Assembly: GCA_023079485.1 (NCBI GenBank)
Contig: CM041084.1
Location: 35,190,609 to 35,254,608, forward strand
DNA: 64,000 bases
Source: Archilochus colubris
Lineage: Eukaryota; Chordata; Aves; Apodiformes; Trochilidae
Reading direction: 5' to 3'
The notes under the pieces are model-generated. The model did not search any database and was not told the DNA's origin. It worked only from the letters and a program-made list of their open reading frames with translations. A program made the position numbers and the translations under genes. Of the stretch, positions 12,347-25,878 are shown in pieces. How positions within the stretch are numbered: position 1 is the first letter of the stretch; every line of letters begins with the position of its first letter.

Positions 12347-15300
12347 ACATCCTTAGAAACCACCAGTGGCTTTTGGCAGCAGATGGGTCACTGACCAACA
12401 CAGAATGGTTGCTAAACTGGGACGTTGTTGGAAACTGAATAGAAAAGAAAAAAAAAAGCGATACAGAAATCCACAGACAGGCTTTTTGATCATCATTTTT
12501 GGCAAATGTAATTTAGACTTATTTATGATTGCTTAATGTATGTGAATTCATGCACTGTGAAATATTTTGGGGAATATAATAAGGTTAGTAACACTATATG
12601 GGATATCATCCTGTTAAGACAGTTTTTCTGAGATACAGATGCATCCAGTCACAATTTCAACACACCCACAGGCTGCTGCCTCCACATCCAGGGTAAAATA
12701 AAAAACAACCAAAAAACCCTCCTCTCCTGTGCCAACAAAGCCCACTTCTCTCAGTGACTTCTGTAGAAGCAAATCCTATTTTCTATTGTATGTATACATC
12801 AACAAAAAAATGTTTTGTGTGCTGCTGATACTGCCTGCACTTGTACCAGAGAAGCACATTTGTGCGGTAACACAATTTTGCATTTGTAGAAGCACAGGAT
12901 AAGTAGCAAAAGCTCCACAAGGTGACTGTGGAGGATTCTCCACCAAGGAAAAATGGAAACATCGTATGAAATGTAAAATTAAACTTATATTGCACATGCA
13001 ACATAAATGTCAAGGGATAACTCCATGTAAATGGCATTGGAGCACAAGGAGTATATGAGATCTACCAGTTCACCAGTACACATTCTGAAACAACTCTGGC
13101 ATTTTTAGTTCCCCAGTTCCTGCAACAGTTGTGCATGGTATCTTCAGGTGATCACTCATGGTTTGTCCACTAAGTGTTTTTAGAAAAAAAACCCACAGAC
13201 CCAACAAAGAAAAACACCAACCTCAGAACTTGTATACTGCAGGGTGCCTTACCACACACAGCTTAATCATCTCCCCACAGCTTGCCCAGTGTAATTTACT
13301 TTATTTATAATTTATTCTCAAATAAAAGGTACTTGGGAGTCCTAGCACCTGTCTCCCAAGCTTGCCTGGCAGCAGCACAAGGTCATGGAAGTGCATAAGC
13401 CAAGGCACTGCTGCATGGCTGAAGGTGACCTGATAGGGAGAAGCACCATGACTTGTGCCCTGTGTGGTTTTTTAGAAAGTGTAAAAGACTGAAATACTTT
13501 TCCTCAGCTTGTTCTTGAATGGATGTTCAGACTTGGTACACTCAACTTTCTTCTGAAAGATTTTATGGGTGAGCAGAGATCCAATTCTTATCTCTTATGT
13601 TGTCACAAACCTAAGTAAACCATGACAGATAGGAAGTGATTTTTTTTTTTTTTTCAGACTGGTTTGAAACCTGTGCTTTCTGTCTTTAGTTCAAGTGCCC
13701 TTTGCTCATGTGGAAGAAGTATTCGCTTTGTTAGACATTCAATAGTGTAAATATCAGGAAAGTTCCAAATTTGTATTATTAGATTCCATGACTAAATGTA
13801 TCGACAAACCCAAAGAAATGCATTTTAATCCTATATAGAGCATACATCTTCTGAGTTCAGTAGACAAATATATATATAAATATGCTGCTTTCATATCTTA
13901 TATAAAAAAAAAATACAAACTATAAAAGCTTGTTGAAGATAGGCTCCTGAGGGTTTCTGTTTAGCTCTTCTTGAAAAGCAACAAGGAGCAAAATGCTGAA
14001 AAATATTACATCCAGGCAACAGATATGTCTGCTGGGTAGTAAGAAGGGTCAGGCACACAACTGCATTTCACGCCCATTGCCATCAGCTCCTCTGCTGACC
14101 TGGTCATGCCTTTCTCCCATGGCCACAGACAGCAGAGCAGAGCTTAACTGACACATGACCTAGATCAGATTTACAGACAAATTAAATCCTCGTTTCCAGG
14201 GAATCTGTTTCAAGGCTTACATTAAGGCAACTTGCAACCTAGGCTCAGCAGAGATAATTTTTAAAATCTTTTGATATGTCGGTGGTTGAAAAGGTTTAAC
14301 CATGTCTACAGCAAAACACTGACCCCATTCAATTCTGCCAGGGAAATGGCAGCACCATGATGTATTTGAAATGTTATTTATGTCAGTACACCAAAGAGAT
14401 GATATAGAGAAAATAAAAAAGCGATGGATCACCAGCTGCTGATTATCCATAAGAAAATGCCTGCAAATTATGGAGAATATTTTCAGAATGAACAAGGCTT
14501 CAGAAGCAAAACAATATAGAAATCTGAAATATATGTTACAGCACTCAAATTAAAAGACAGTATTACCTATTTTGTCTTGGTTAATAGGGAAGAGAAGGTG
14601 ACAGATTAGAGCTGGGGAGAGGGAAGCCGTGCAGGCTTCGATTAATCTGAACTGTCTACCCACATTTGCCTACACAAGCAGAATTAAAACCATCAAACAA
14701 GTTTTGGTGCTAGATCTCACAGAGTGTGGTGGAAATAATATGCCCTGACATTTTTAGAGTTAAAGCAATAGGGATGAGAGCGGCATTTTGCCATTTGAAG
14801 TCCTGTGGTCATTTGCAGAGGACGCCACAGCTCTACTTTGAGAAGAAAGAGTTAAATTACTCAGAGCTATTACATCCTGTCTGCTGCTTGGCGGGACCAC
14901 ATACTGTGACAGCTGCGAGCTTTACATCCTCTACAAACTGACATTTTACACACATACCGAGTGCATCACACTGTTCAGCTTGTTTTCTCTATTAGCCTTA
15001 GCAATTAAAAAGGCAGCACTTTCTCTGCTAAGAGGTGTGCCAAGTCCTCTCTTTTTCCTTTGTGGTTAAATATCAGAACTCTACCTTTTCATTCAGAAAG
15101 CTTCTCTTTATGTTATTAAAGGCATGGATACACCCTACATGTCTTCCTTTTAAAAACAGTTTTCTTTTGTTGTGGCTGGGATTCTTTTGTTTGTTTCTTC
15201 TTCTTAATTGGGATACAGCAGCAATGATTTAGATTCATTTCAGACCACATCTGAACAAGTCCATAGCTCATCGAGATAATCAAATCTGATACAAATTTAA

Positions 15301-16864
15301 AATAAGGATCCATAATACACTTTTATGTCATGTTGCCCATCAGCACTTCTTCCACTACTTTGACACAAACAAAAATGACAAATGGAAAAGGTTAATCTAG
15401 ATCAGAGCTGACCTTACCTAAAAAAAATAAGGAAGTCTACATTAATGAGTCATTCCACTGCTCCATAATTATCTCTGTGATAATTATACTTTGAAGTATT
15501 CATAAAAGAAACAGTCCTTACTGGCCTTCAGACATCTTCTGTCACTACTGAACTCTGTCCTTTCCCCCTTCATCCCCCATTTTACAGTCTCTTCTTCTGC
15601 CACTGCATTATTCCATGTTTATGGTAAAGAAAGGTGAATTCTGACAGGATTTAACAGAGAGGCGACTTGGTCTTCTGGGCACAACACTGGGGAAGCACCT
15701 ACAGATCCCCTGCCTTCCAGATTTGCTTTCATCAAGTTGATGACTTTGCCTATCTATGCTTATTATGTCTCAGAAAGCATGAGGCATGAAATATCCAGAC
15801 AGTTATTTAAATATTTGGAGAAGAAAACAGAGGTGCTCAGCTCTGCTCTTCCTCTAAATGGGTCACGCCTTTGCAAGAGTTCCAATGCCTCAACCTTCTT
15901 CCTTCAGCAGGCTTTTTCCTCTACGTATTCTTCCATTTTCAGGTTGGTGAGTAAAACATTCATATGTGTTCATACGCCTCCCAAAAGGGGGCACTTGATC
16001 TCAGAAGAGCAACATTGTCAAGGAACACCCAGCAACCATATTATAAATTACAGCAAAGAACAATCTGATCACAGCAACAAGATGTGTATATGCTATCAGT
16101 CACTTTCTGAAACTGCACATAGCAAATCTTACGTCTGGAACAAAAGATTCTCCATGTCAGCCCTCATGCAGACATGGTGCACAGCAGTACAGTTTGTCTT
16201 GACACACCAGATGGCATTGGAAGGTTGATTCTTTCATCTGTTGACCAGATGTGTCTCCAGCATAGAACTGATGGAACAGAAGGCAAATGATATTCCACCC
16301 ACAAGGTCTCTAATGCTTCAAGGGGCCTTGCTAAAAGATTCTGTTGTGTCTTAGTGTTTTGGTCACTACTCTACCATTAAAAGATTCCCACTATCTGATG
16401 CTATCCTTGTCATGTAGCTTGAGATAAACTCTCTTGTGTTCACATGGAGCAAACTATGAGATGCCACTATGCCTAACTTGGTTGCAATATCCTACTGAGA
16501 CAGAGAACCTGTCACTGGTTGTCAAAGAGGCAGAACCAAACTGGTTCAGATCAAGCATCCATTTAACTCTGAAAGCTGTCTTCAACATGGCCGTAATTTA
16601 CAGCTAAGGAAGCAATATATATGAGGGTAAACATGTAGGAAACCTGCCTCAAATTTTTTTTTTGTTCTTCCTCTCAGCACGTCTGGTTTCTGCTGAAAGG
16701 AAACCACTTTGTGCAATGAAACTATTCTGTAATGTAAGGCACACTAAGTGGGTGGGAGATCTGAAGGTTCACTTCAAAAATACACTCCTGATCTGAATTA
16801 AAATGCTTGCATAAACAGAGATAGATAAGGTAGAGGAAGAAACAATTTGAACCCATTTAAACTT

Positions 16865-17430
16865 CAATCTGCAGCATTCTCCACAAAGGAGTTCCACAGA
16901 TCTGCTCCTGCTTGGTGAAGAATCACCTGACTTATCTCCTTTTTGTTTGGTTTGCATCTGGTCTTGATTAGTGCCATTTGAAAAGCCTTAGTTCTCCTTC
17001 TGGAAGAGATGCAAACAGTCCATCCCTATTTGCATGCCTCACATGATTTAGGAGTCCTCTACCCATTCCATTCCCTGCAATTCTTCTCTTTTCCAGGCTG
17101 AAAGGACACACCATGTAAAGTCTTTCTAATATGGAACCTGTCTGTATCACTGATTACCCTCACTGCTCTTCTCTGAACTTTTACCTTCTCTTAATATAAC
17201 TTTCTGAAATAAGGTGATATCAAACCAAGGCTTATTTAGTAGTACAGAGTAGTAAATGCTTGCTGTTTCACTCTTTATTCCTTTCCTAACTGTTTTAACA
17301 TATGGTTAACATTAAAGCTTCTTAACATTTGCCTTCTTGATCAGCACTGACCTAATGCTCTCATGGAACCATCTGTCATTATCTCAAAACCCTGCTCCTG
17401 AGTGGCAACACCACAATTTGACACTAAAAA
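16865..17430 (-). mobile_element. Ancient CR1 LINE fossil (L3-like)
   Basis: Read on the plus strand, this resembles the antisense of old amniote CR1 elements. It has, in order, a GAGTTCCACAG segment, a GGTGAAGAA segment, CTTTTCCAGGCTGAA, CTCACTGCTCTTCTCTGAAC, a degenerate GAAATAAGGTGA, and CCTGCTCCTGAGTGGCAAC. The order and spacing match the 3' part of that family, recalled from general knowledge. It is highly diverged with no open frame, so it is an old insertion on the minus strand. The boundaries are approximate. Confidence 0.75.
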
Positions 17431-18525
17431 GGAACAAGAACTTACAGTCAAGTATTTAATAACTGGAATAACATTAAATGGAATATAGGAATTGTTTTCT
17501 CAGATGCTCATTAGCACAACAGAAGCTGCCATTAACACACTACACAGTTTTTCAAGAAGTTTACAGACGTTACTGAACAGCCATTTCTTGATACACTACA
17601 AAGTCATAATCCAATAACCAAACTCTTAATCCCAGTCTTCTGGAATTTTACACACTTAGTCTAGCATCTGTCCCATTTTTCCTTAATCCATCCTTTTGGC
17701 ATCTGTGTGCCCTCCTTGCCTTTCTTAGGAATTTACACCATTTACAATATATTCTGAGCAATAAGATCAGTCATTGCCTTTATAGATACAGAACTTCTAG
17801 CAGACTAGAGTAATGAAATAAACAAACAAAAACCCCTCTGAGAGTTAGGCAATGGTTTATTTTATTTTCCCAGCAATCTTTTTGCTTCAGGTCAAAAATA
17901 ATTTTAAGCCTAGTTTTTTAAATACCTGTCTGTGTATCAGGTCTGCTGTGGAAGACTGGCACTGGTTGATCTGATCCAAACAGTGTTTCTACTGATTTGA
18001 GTGTGCACTTGCATCAGAAAAAAAGCCAGACTATGACACACACAGTTTGTTTACAGGGATCTATCCAGAATATCCAGTTCTTTCAGTATATGAAGTGAGG
18101 TCAGACAGAAGCAAATGCAGTTATCTGTGCAGTCCCACAGCAGCTAAGCCTAAGTAAAGGGCAGCCTTCTTTAGAACTGCAATGTTAACACTGACTTGTG
18201 TGATCATGTTGCCCTGACAACTGAAGGAGATCCTCTTTGCACTTTATCTAGAAGACATCTGTATTTTTCGGACAGATAGCCCTGAGTTTAATTGCTTACC
18301 AAAACTGACATTTTCTATCCCCCCAATAAAGGAGACTATAAAAGTAAAAAATGAATTGTACAAACCTAGAGTGTGGTTAACTACCATTACTGTTATGTTG
18401 CATCCCTTTACCTTGGTTGCTTGCCTGGTACTGCTGAAGCACAGATCAGTATGTGAGACTTTGCCTCACAGCCTTGGGGTATTTTAATTTGCAAAAAAAT
18501 CAAAGAAGAAAATCTGCAAAAATAC

Positions 18526-18641
18526 CTTTAAGACAGTCCACTGCTCTACAACAATTGCATCATAGCCCTGCATGGGTTTATTGTCTTCCACAGCAACATC
18601 TTCAAAGAGAAATACTCCATCCATTGTCCCATGTAAAGAAT
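18526..18641 (-). CDS. RFTN1: RFTN1 exon 7
   Basis: This 116-bp exon completes an Asp codon (309) and encodes residues 310-347, ending in phase 0. The acceptor is GTTTTCACAG and the donor is AAAG|GTATTT. The peptide reads SLHGTMDGVFLFEDV then MQGYDAIVVEQWTVLK. The human protein has the same SLHG-(T)DGVF-FE and QGYDAIVVEQWTVLE pattern, so the identification is secure. The donor is weak beyond GTA, but no alternative fits the frame. It joins exon 8 at GAEVQTDY. Confidence 0.96.
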
Positions 18642-21600
18642 CTGTGAAAACACAGGGTTAGATATAAGTTTTATGGCAGGCACCCTCTGTGTAGTGAGAT
18701 ATTTGAAATTATTAATAGCAAATTCTTCCAAGGAGGTTAACAAAAAAGTGCATAGAGCTTCATCTGATAGTCCAGCTCTATTAAATGAATGAGGCTAATG
18801 TATCTAGTGCTTTCTAAGAGTTCCTGCTCTCTAACAGCAAACCTCACTGTCCACTGTCATTTCAGTTTGTCCTCAAAATAAACAGCCCTCCTGTTTTGAG
18901 CAGGCAAAATTAATTTAGACCTTACTCCAGTAGTACTCCCCACCTATTTGCAGTTATTCACACACTTTGGGTGCTGAAGACCACAGATTATGTCAACTTT
19001 TCAAGGGCTTTTGAAGGTACTGATATTTTGAAGGGCTGATATTAATGACTACAACAATTAACTCTCACAAGTCAGGATCCTTCATATGGATCAGCTGCTG
19101 CAATTGCAGTGATCTACAAGGACTAAGGATGATAAGGATGATCTGGCAAAACTGAACAGTGTGAAAAAAAAGATATATTCATAAACTATTTAATCAATTT
19201 ATGCAGGCATTTTGACCATCTGGTTTAGTGGCTCTCTATTCTCATTTGCATTACCAGCATGTTCAGCCTTTTTTTCAGACAGCACATACTATTAAAGTTA
19301 CTTGAGCAGCACTTTCTCTTTTAACTTAGCTGTCTACTCCATATTCAGCAATCACTCCCATATGCAAGTACTCAAGTTTTGTCAGCTTCATGACAGAACA
19401 AGATCAGAGTAACTGAAAAAAAAAATTACTTTCCTTGCTACAAACAAGTTAAATGATGAAGCAATAGAATTATATTTAGAAAAACTGTAAATAAGCAGTA
19501 CTGTACTCTTTATGAACACAGAAAGCTCCTCTCACAATGTCACAAAACATGTTTTTCAGTCTTTCTAGTTTAAATAATACAATTACCCTGTATTAGCCCC
19601 TCCCAGAGTGTTGTATTTTGCATTATAGTTTCTTTACTCTTGTAGGAAAACTGCATTCTTTGCACTGGTATGATACATATTTTTGAAAAGCAACCACACA
19701 TGCCAAACTGACAGATTTCTAAACAGTCATGAGAGTCTTTTGTGTAAGTCTGCTTAGCTGATTCATCAGGTCCTCCAGCTTTCCCTGGTGGATATTACAA
19801 GGTCAAGAAATGCTAGCAGGAAGGCATTGCTGCCTCCAAGGGAAAACATGGATCATACTCAGAACCAATTTTCAATAAGGAGGCAGTGAAGAGGATTAAG
19901 GGGCCTCTTACCTTTTACAGACACAATCTCAGTCAACATCTCCTGATGTCATTATACGATCTAAATTCAATTATTTGGCAATAATAAATTTGTTGTGGGC
20001 AAAGACCACAACAAAGCAGACTCCTACAGTTGGAGGCTTATGTCTACAAACACACTGTAGCAAGACTGCTGTAGATGTCAAGCATTTGCACACCCCTTTG
20101 CTTCTATTTGCATAATCCATTACTCTCTAGCTGCAGTTTCAATCAAGTCATTAAACTGTTAGCAGATTCAAATACTGGTATCTAGACTACAACAGGATTT
20201 TTCTTTTCATTCGGTTGTAAAGTAAAAAAGAAGCTTCCTTGGGATTCTGTTGCGAGACTCAAAGAAGCAGAAAAATACACACATACTTTTACACTGACTG
20301 TCTCCCTGGACAGGTTTTGTGTAATTTTGTTTGGAATAAAGAGGGATAAAAACTTCTCACCACTACAGCAACCCAGTATTACACACTGGTCCAAGGAGGA
20401 TGAACTGGACTACAAAGCAGTAATTCCTTCTATCTAGATTAATTTCTCATCTAAGTGGTGAAAACTGACGTTGTTAAATAACAGACCAGATCACCAAGTA
20501 GCTGAGTTGCAGATTAGAAAACGTAGGCTGAACAAGACTGCCACATAAAAATGCATACAAGTGTTAATTATCTTCTTTCATTTAGAAATGGCACTTTGTT
20601 AGACCCTACATTTCATAGCCAGAACTCAACTTCCGTGCAATGGATCACGTTCCAGCATTCACACCCATACCCAGATCTATTTTAGAAGGCAAAATGTACA
20701 AATAATCCTTTTGTTTTCTAAAGCAGGGATAATAGGACAGGACCCAAGGCTGAAATCAGAAACCCACAGATCCCTACTAGACACAGACACCCATGTCTTG
20801 CCAGGAAGCTTTACAGAGTGCTGGTGTGGTGTACTCCTCTATTGTGAATTCCCATAATGAAATTCAGTGTCACGCTGTTGGCACAACCGCAGCGTGAGCT
20901 TGCCCCGTGCATTTGCCAGCTAATTAATAAGTGATCAAAACACAATCAGCATGCTTGTGTTTACACTCACTCATAAATCATCCTTTATGTTTCACTCTGC
21001 TGCTCATTCCACTTGCGCAGTTCACAGCTTCCACATATGTGAACGTTATGGCACACATGTAATGTTTTAGAAACTAATGGCTGAGCTTAAGAGACCCTAC
21101 AGGCAGCAGATAAACTTGACTGCAATTCCTTGATGGATGCACAATGATTATTGTTGAATGCTACATCCAGTCAATCCCAAAATCCATTAATTTTCTGGCC
21201 AGGAAAGAAACCTATAGAAAATAAGAACATGTGAAGGGGAAAATAAATGAGGGTGAGCAAGTAGCTGCATACTGGTGTCTGCTCAACAGTGTGATGTTGG
21301 TCAAAATGTCTGTAAGAAAAATTGTTTGATGATACTTCCTAGGATTTTCCCCCTTAACCACAACCAATTCTTCTCTCTACCTGCTGTGCCACAACGTTTA
21401 AACTTCTATGCCATGAATGCAAGGCTGCCCATTCTCACACCTTGGCTGTACATCTTTTACAGGGCCTCTACTACTCTTCCAGAATGATGGGGGAGGTAAA
21501 GGAAAGAGTAATTCTATCACTAACTTCTTTTGCATGGGATGGGATGCTCAGAATACTTAGGGGAAAGGAAAGAGCAGCCAAGAGAGAGCTAAGGGGGTCA

Positions 21601-24600
21601 TATTTTGGAGAAACAACACACATAGCCCATGCTATGGTGTTAGAATCAGTAGGAATTTCAGGGAAACTCTTACACAGAGGTGTGGAAGATGAAGGAGATA
21701 AACTAAGGCACTGAGTCTACCTACAATACCTTTATGCTCTAGAGTCTGCAGTAACTTAAGTTTACAGTCACGTGTTCTAGAGCGGGCCCACTAGGTGAGA
21801 ATAACATAATCAATCATTAGATATTTATGATATTGAGGTCTACAGCTTAGATAGTCAAGTTCAGGTTTCAGACACTCTTCCCCAAGCCTGTAGCATTGGG
21901 TTGTTGTGACCCAAGTGCAAGACCTGGAACTTGGGTCTTGCTGAACATCAAAAAAAATGGTCTTGGTCCATTGATCCAGCCTATCCAGATCACCCTGTAG
22001 AGCCTCCCTACCCTCAAGGAGATCAACACTCTCACCCACCTTAGTGTTATCTGCAAACTTACCAAGGGTGCACTCAATCCTCTCATCCAGATCACTGATA
22101 AAGGGTGTTAAACAGAACTGTCCCCAAAACATTCCAGCAATATTTGCAATACAGCAGTACAGAATAAAATAAATCATTTTGACTTTGCTGCTTATGGTAT
22201 AATTTCCCAATCTCTACTCTTAAACAGACATAACTTCACTCTTTCTTAATGAAATGACTCTGAAAGTAAAGGTTACAATCACTGTTCTTCCTCTGAAAAT
22301 GTTCCATTACCACTGCATTTTTATTAAGGTATCCTACTGTGAAAAAAAAAGCTATTTTCACTGGGTTGTATAAATATTTGATGTAGCTCAGTTGACAAAA
22401 AGCTATTTTGATGTTCTTGCTTCTGATTTACACGAAGTGTACTGGAAAAGATTTCTTACTTTACCATGACAGCTCTCCTAGTGGGCAAAAATTTCCCTCT
22501 TGTCTTTGGACTACAAATCCCCTTGTCTAGGAAACTAACCTTTAGGCTGCTACTGCTCTCAATGAGGAAAACTAGGTATCTGTAGCTTTATGTAGCATGT
22601 GATCTGAATGTTGGCCTTTGCTTCATTCTTATATTTGTCCCTTCTCCTGAATCTTTTCACCTTGAGTACACACAGAGAAAAATAATTCCACATGGATGAT
22701 AAAAATCTCAGCCACTTCAGTGAATAAGGTGACTGTAATTGGTCAAATGCATCACTGGTTCATCTCTGTCAGAGGCAGTGGGAATATAAGAGAGCCAATC
22801 AATCTGACCCTCTGAAAACCTGACTATGTTCCCCTTCCAAGCAACTCACAATTTGTTTCATCTGCCTTGTCCTACTGTCAATGTTTTCTGGTTGGTTGGC
22901 TGACTGTTTCTAATGGTGAAAGGCAGGAAATTCAGAGACAGAATAGTAAAACAAATACAAGAATGCCAAGCATTTAAGGACCTGCAGTTAAAACCAAGGA
23001 AAGATGAGCCGGCTTGTTATTAGTCTCTCAGAGCATGAAAATATAACCTTATCTTTGAATTTTCCTACCTTCTCACACTGCTGATTGCAGACTTGATGTT
23101 AGAAGGAGAGAAAGAGACCCCACCTGTTACACCCTTTCTATTTGCAATGGTATTAATTTGTAGCTTGCTGCTACAGCCTCCAGCTGTCATTAGAAGGTAC
23201 CAAAGGTGAAGTTGCATCATTAGACATGATCAGCTTACATCTGGACTACAGGCAGAAATAGCAATGCCATGATTTGGCTGAAAAATGCCAACAAGTTACT
23301 CATCTCAAAATTTAAATAATTGTTAATTTGTCAAAAAAAAAAAGAAAAAAAAAAAGAGCATTCAAGGACTAAGCAAGCTGCTGTTTCTAGCTTACTAGCA
23401 AAATCTGAATACATTTAATATACAGAGTAACTATGCTTTACACATTCTAATTTGCAATTGCATTATATTTCTGCTTATAATTATATGGTGAATAAGCAAA
23501 AAAACCCAATTGTTATCAGTGAACTTTAAAACTCTTTTAAAGACTAATTACTAAACTGTTGGCAGAAGGAAGAAACAGATTTATGACTACTGACAATCTG
23601 GAAATCTTCACTTCATTGGGCATTCCAAGGACAGGGGGGAAAAGAAGAAGATAATAATCCTGCTTTTAAGTCTAATAAGCAAAATAATGAATTTGTATTT
23701 TAAGCCAAAGAGAAGACCAGCCCTAGAACAAAGAAATGTGATATAACCAATTAAAGAAAGTATGCTGATATTACCTTAATTTGGAAGAGGATTAATCAGT
23801 GAATAAGGAGACCAGCTATAAAGCACTGGATAGGCTGGCATAATATAAGACTCAGCAAAAGTAGGGAGCTAGGAAGCCCTCAGCCCTCTCTTCCCTCCTC
23901 CCTGTCCTGGGTTGTTTCATACTGGTTGGCATATGAGTGGAAAAGCTGTTCTGTTTCTCTGCAGCATAGGAAAAATTTAGGATTTAAATCCTAAACACTT
24001 AACTGCCACTGACAACAACTTGAGATGTTCTCAGCAAATATTCTTCTATTAGCATGGGCATGTTCACAGTGTTTTAATGTAACTCTTCCAATTAATACAT
24101 TTCTAGAAACTTTAAGTCTGAACTTTTTGACTTCTAAGCCTGTAACTGTAAAATGCTAATAAAAATATTGTTTGTCTTCCATCTCTAACTTAATTCAGAA
24201 TCTGTCTGCTTTTATATAATTCATTGTCCTGTTTTCATAGTAACTTCACTGTCATCATTCAAGTCTACTTATGGCACCTCTCCAACACTCTTCACTCTGA
24301 TATCCAAGTACATGAACTTCCCCCCCAAGGCCTCTGTTATGTAAATGAACTTTAGAAGCTTAAATAACAGAAGAATGCTGTTTTAAAGCATTTTTGAGTG
24401 TACTGATAAGCAGTTCTTATTAAAGAAAACACTGAGCCTGATAAAGCCAATTAGATTTGCCTCTATGAGTTGCAATTTACAGACTAAAGTAAAGGACCAT
24501 TTGTTTTCAAGCAAGTTAACTAGCAATTACAAGACTTTCCAGGAAGCTGTGTGGAAGCATTCCATCAGCTGAACTTTAGACCTTCCTTTTTTGCTTCTTG

Positions 24601-25674
24601 CTTGCAAAACAAAAAAATTAGGATTGCCTGTTAATTTCCTGATTGACTTCTGCCTCAACTGACTCATATTATTGTGTTTTATAATGGGCTCTAGAATTCT
24701 GACCAACAGCAATAAGGGGAGAAGATGCTCTGGAAGCAGCTCCCCTATAACTGTGAGGCACAAACCCACTAAATCTTAGTAGCAGTGCCCAACCTATGGG
24801 TTACTACATCCCTTTTGATGAATGCAAACCACACCAAAATTAGGTGAAAGCCATAAGCACTTCAACCATTAATTATACTGTCACATAATTTTCCAATAAA
24901 ATTAATCTGGCTGTAACTTCAACATTTTTTTACATGGTCCCTTGGCTATGTCTCTCAGATCCCTACGATGCACCAGTCTTCCTCTGTACAGCAGGCTTGT
25001 CTTCAGAGACACCTTGGTAGCCACTTGGTAGTACTGCAGTACAGACTGCCTGCAGTATTCAGCTGAATTGAGTGCCACATTTTCACAGCACGCAAAAATC
25101 TGGTTTTTAATCTTCCCTTCTTGAAGTGAGATCAAAATTTATCCATCACTCACATGAACACACTCGCTAGCATGAAACAAACACAGAAGACAGTTTTGGG
25201 AAACACTGTGCCATTGGGGTGGTAAGGGTCTCTGCAAGAACTCTGATTAGCTCAGTACATGTTGTCCAGATGAAACTGGAGGCTCCTCACAATGACCTCC
25301 AATCAGACCCACATGCAGTGCATGTCCGGACAGTTAAGGAGAAAGCTACTCTTCCATTTTTGTCATCTGCTTTACAACCTTATTAGTTTAATTAATTCTA
25401 CTTGGTACCGTTTATTAACTCTGTATTTCTGCAATTACAAGATAATCTCTAGTATGTTTATAAAATAAAGCACATGATCTGTTTTTTCCGTATTCAAATG
25501 CCAAAATATTTCCTGTGCTTTCATTCCATTTCACTGAAATAGGCAGATCGAAAACAAATCTGCCCCAAGTCTGTATTAAAGCACTTCCCAAATGTCTTCT
25601 CTTCAAAGATAATGACCTCTATTAGAGGAGAAAGGAAAATAATCACAGCATAATGTTTTCTGTAATTTCCATAC
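18642..25674 (-). other. RFTN1 intron between exons 6 and 7
   Basis: This 7.0-kb intron is bounded by GTATGG and TTTTCACAG. It contains a CR1 reverse-transcriptase fragment (21885-22135), a small A-rich tract near 23332-23356, and a stretch at 20830-21180 that looks like conserved non-coding sequence. No other exon was recognised. Confidence 0.85.
21885..22135 (-). mobile_element. CR1 LINE fragment with reverse-transcriptase remnant
   Basis: The minus strand translates to a CR1 ORF2 piece: FISDLDERIECTLGKFADNT, then VDLLEGREALQGDLDRLDQW. The FADNT corresponds to the FADDT catalytic box of the CR1 reverse transcriptase, with the second Asp changed to Asn. The fragment is 5'- and 3'-truncated, flanked by non-CR1 intron, and not functional. 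The open frame around it is partly a survival of this old ORF. Confidence 0.9.
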
Positions 25675-25878
25675 CATTTACCATTCCAAGGCTGAAGATG
25701 GCATTTACCAATGAGCCTCCTTTCCTGAAGTGATCTGTCATGTGCTCCAGCCAATTTGCTTCTAAGCTGTGGATAGTCTGCCCATTCCTCGAGATCCTCA
25801 TAGGGATAGTCACTGGATAATACTGGCTGCATTTCTGTGGAGTTTTTGGCTTGTTGAAGAGAATGAAGTTCTCTGCTT
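25675..25878 (-). CDS. RFTN1: RFTN1 exon 6 (central conserved block)
   Basis: This 204-bp exon encodes the rest of codon 241 (Lys), residues 242-308, and the first base of codon 309 (Asp). The acceptor is TTTTTCTGTAG. The peptide contains ENFILFNKPKTPQKC, QYYPVTIPMRIS-NGQT, and ANWLEHMTDHFRKGG-LVNAIF-LGMVN, among the best conserved parts of raftlin. The chosen donor is AATG|GTATGG, because it restores the conserved Val-Asn-Asp and the frame of exon 7. A second donor-like site (ATG|GTAAAT) lies 7 nt upstream and would shift the frame. Confidence 0.96.

Larger units (their letters stand above)
7889..18525 (-). other. RFTN1 intron between exons 7 and 8
   Basis: This 10.6-kb intron has donor GTATTT and acceptor TTTCCTAG. 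It holds an A/C-rich stretch (7951-8021), an A-run (10305-10337), a pair of 15-bp direct repeats (12307-12346) and an old CR1 fossil (16865-17430). The section 10640-11250 has the balanced, motif-dense look of conserved non-coding DNA. A 163-codon open frame at 15737-16228 on the plus strand resembles no protein I know. Confidence 0.85.

Noticed and set aside
15737..16228. A 163-codon plus-strand open frame, longer than most in the window
   Set aside because: It lies within an RFTN1 intron. It has no recognisable domain, a Ser/His/Gln-rich random look, and no promoter or splice context. A chance frame of this length is expected occasionally in 64 kb.
23900..23970. TGTCCTGGGTTG-like start resembling an avian retroviral LTR
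   Set aside because: No matching LTR end, no primer-binding site, no second copy and no gag/pol-like frame nearby.
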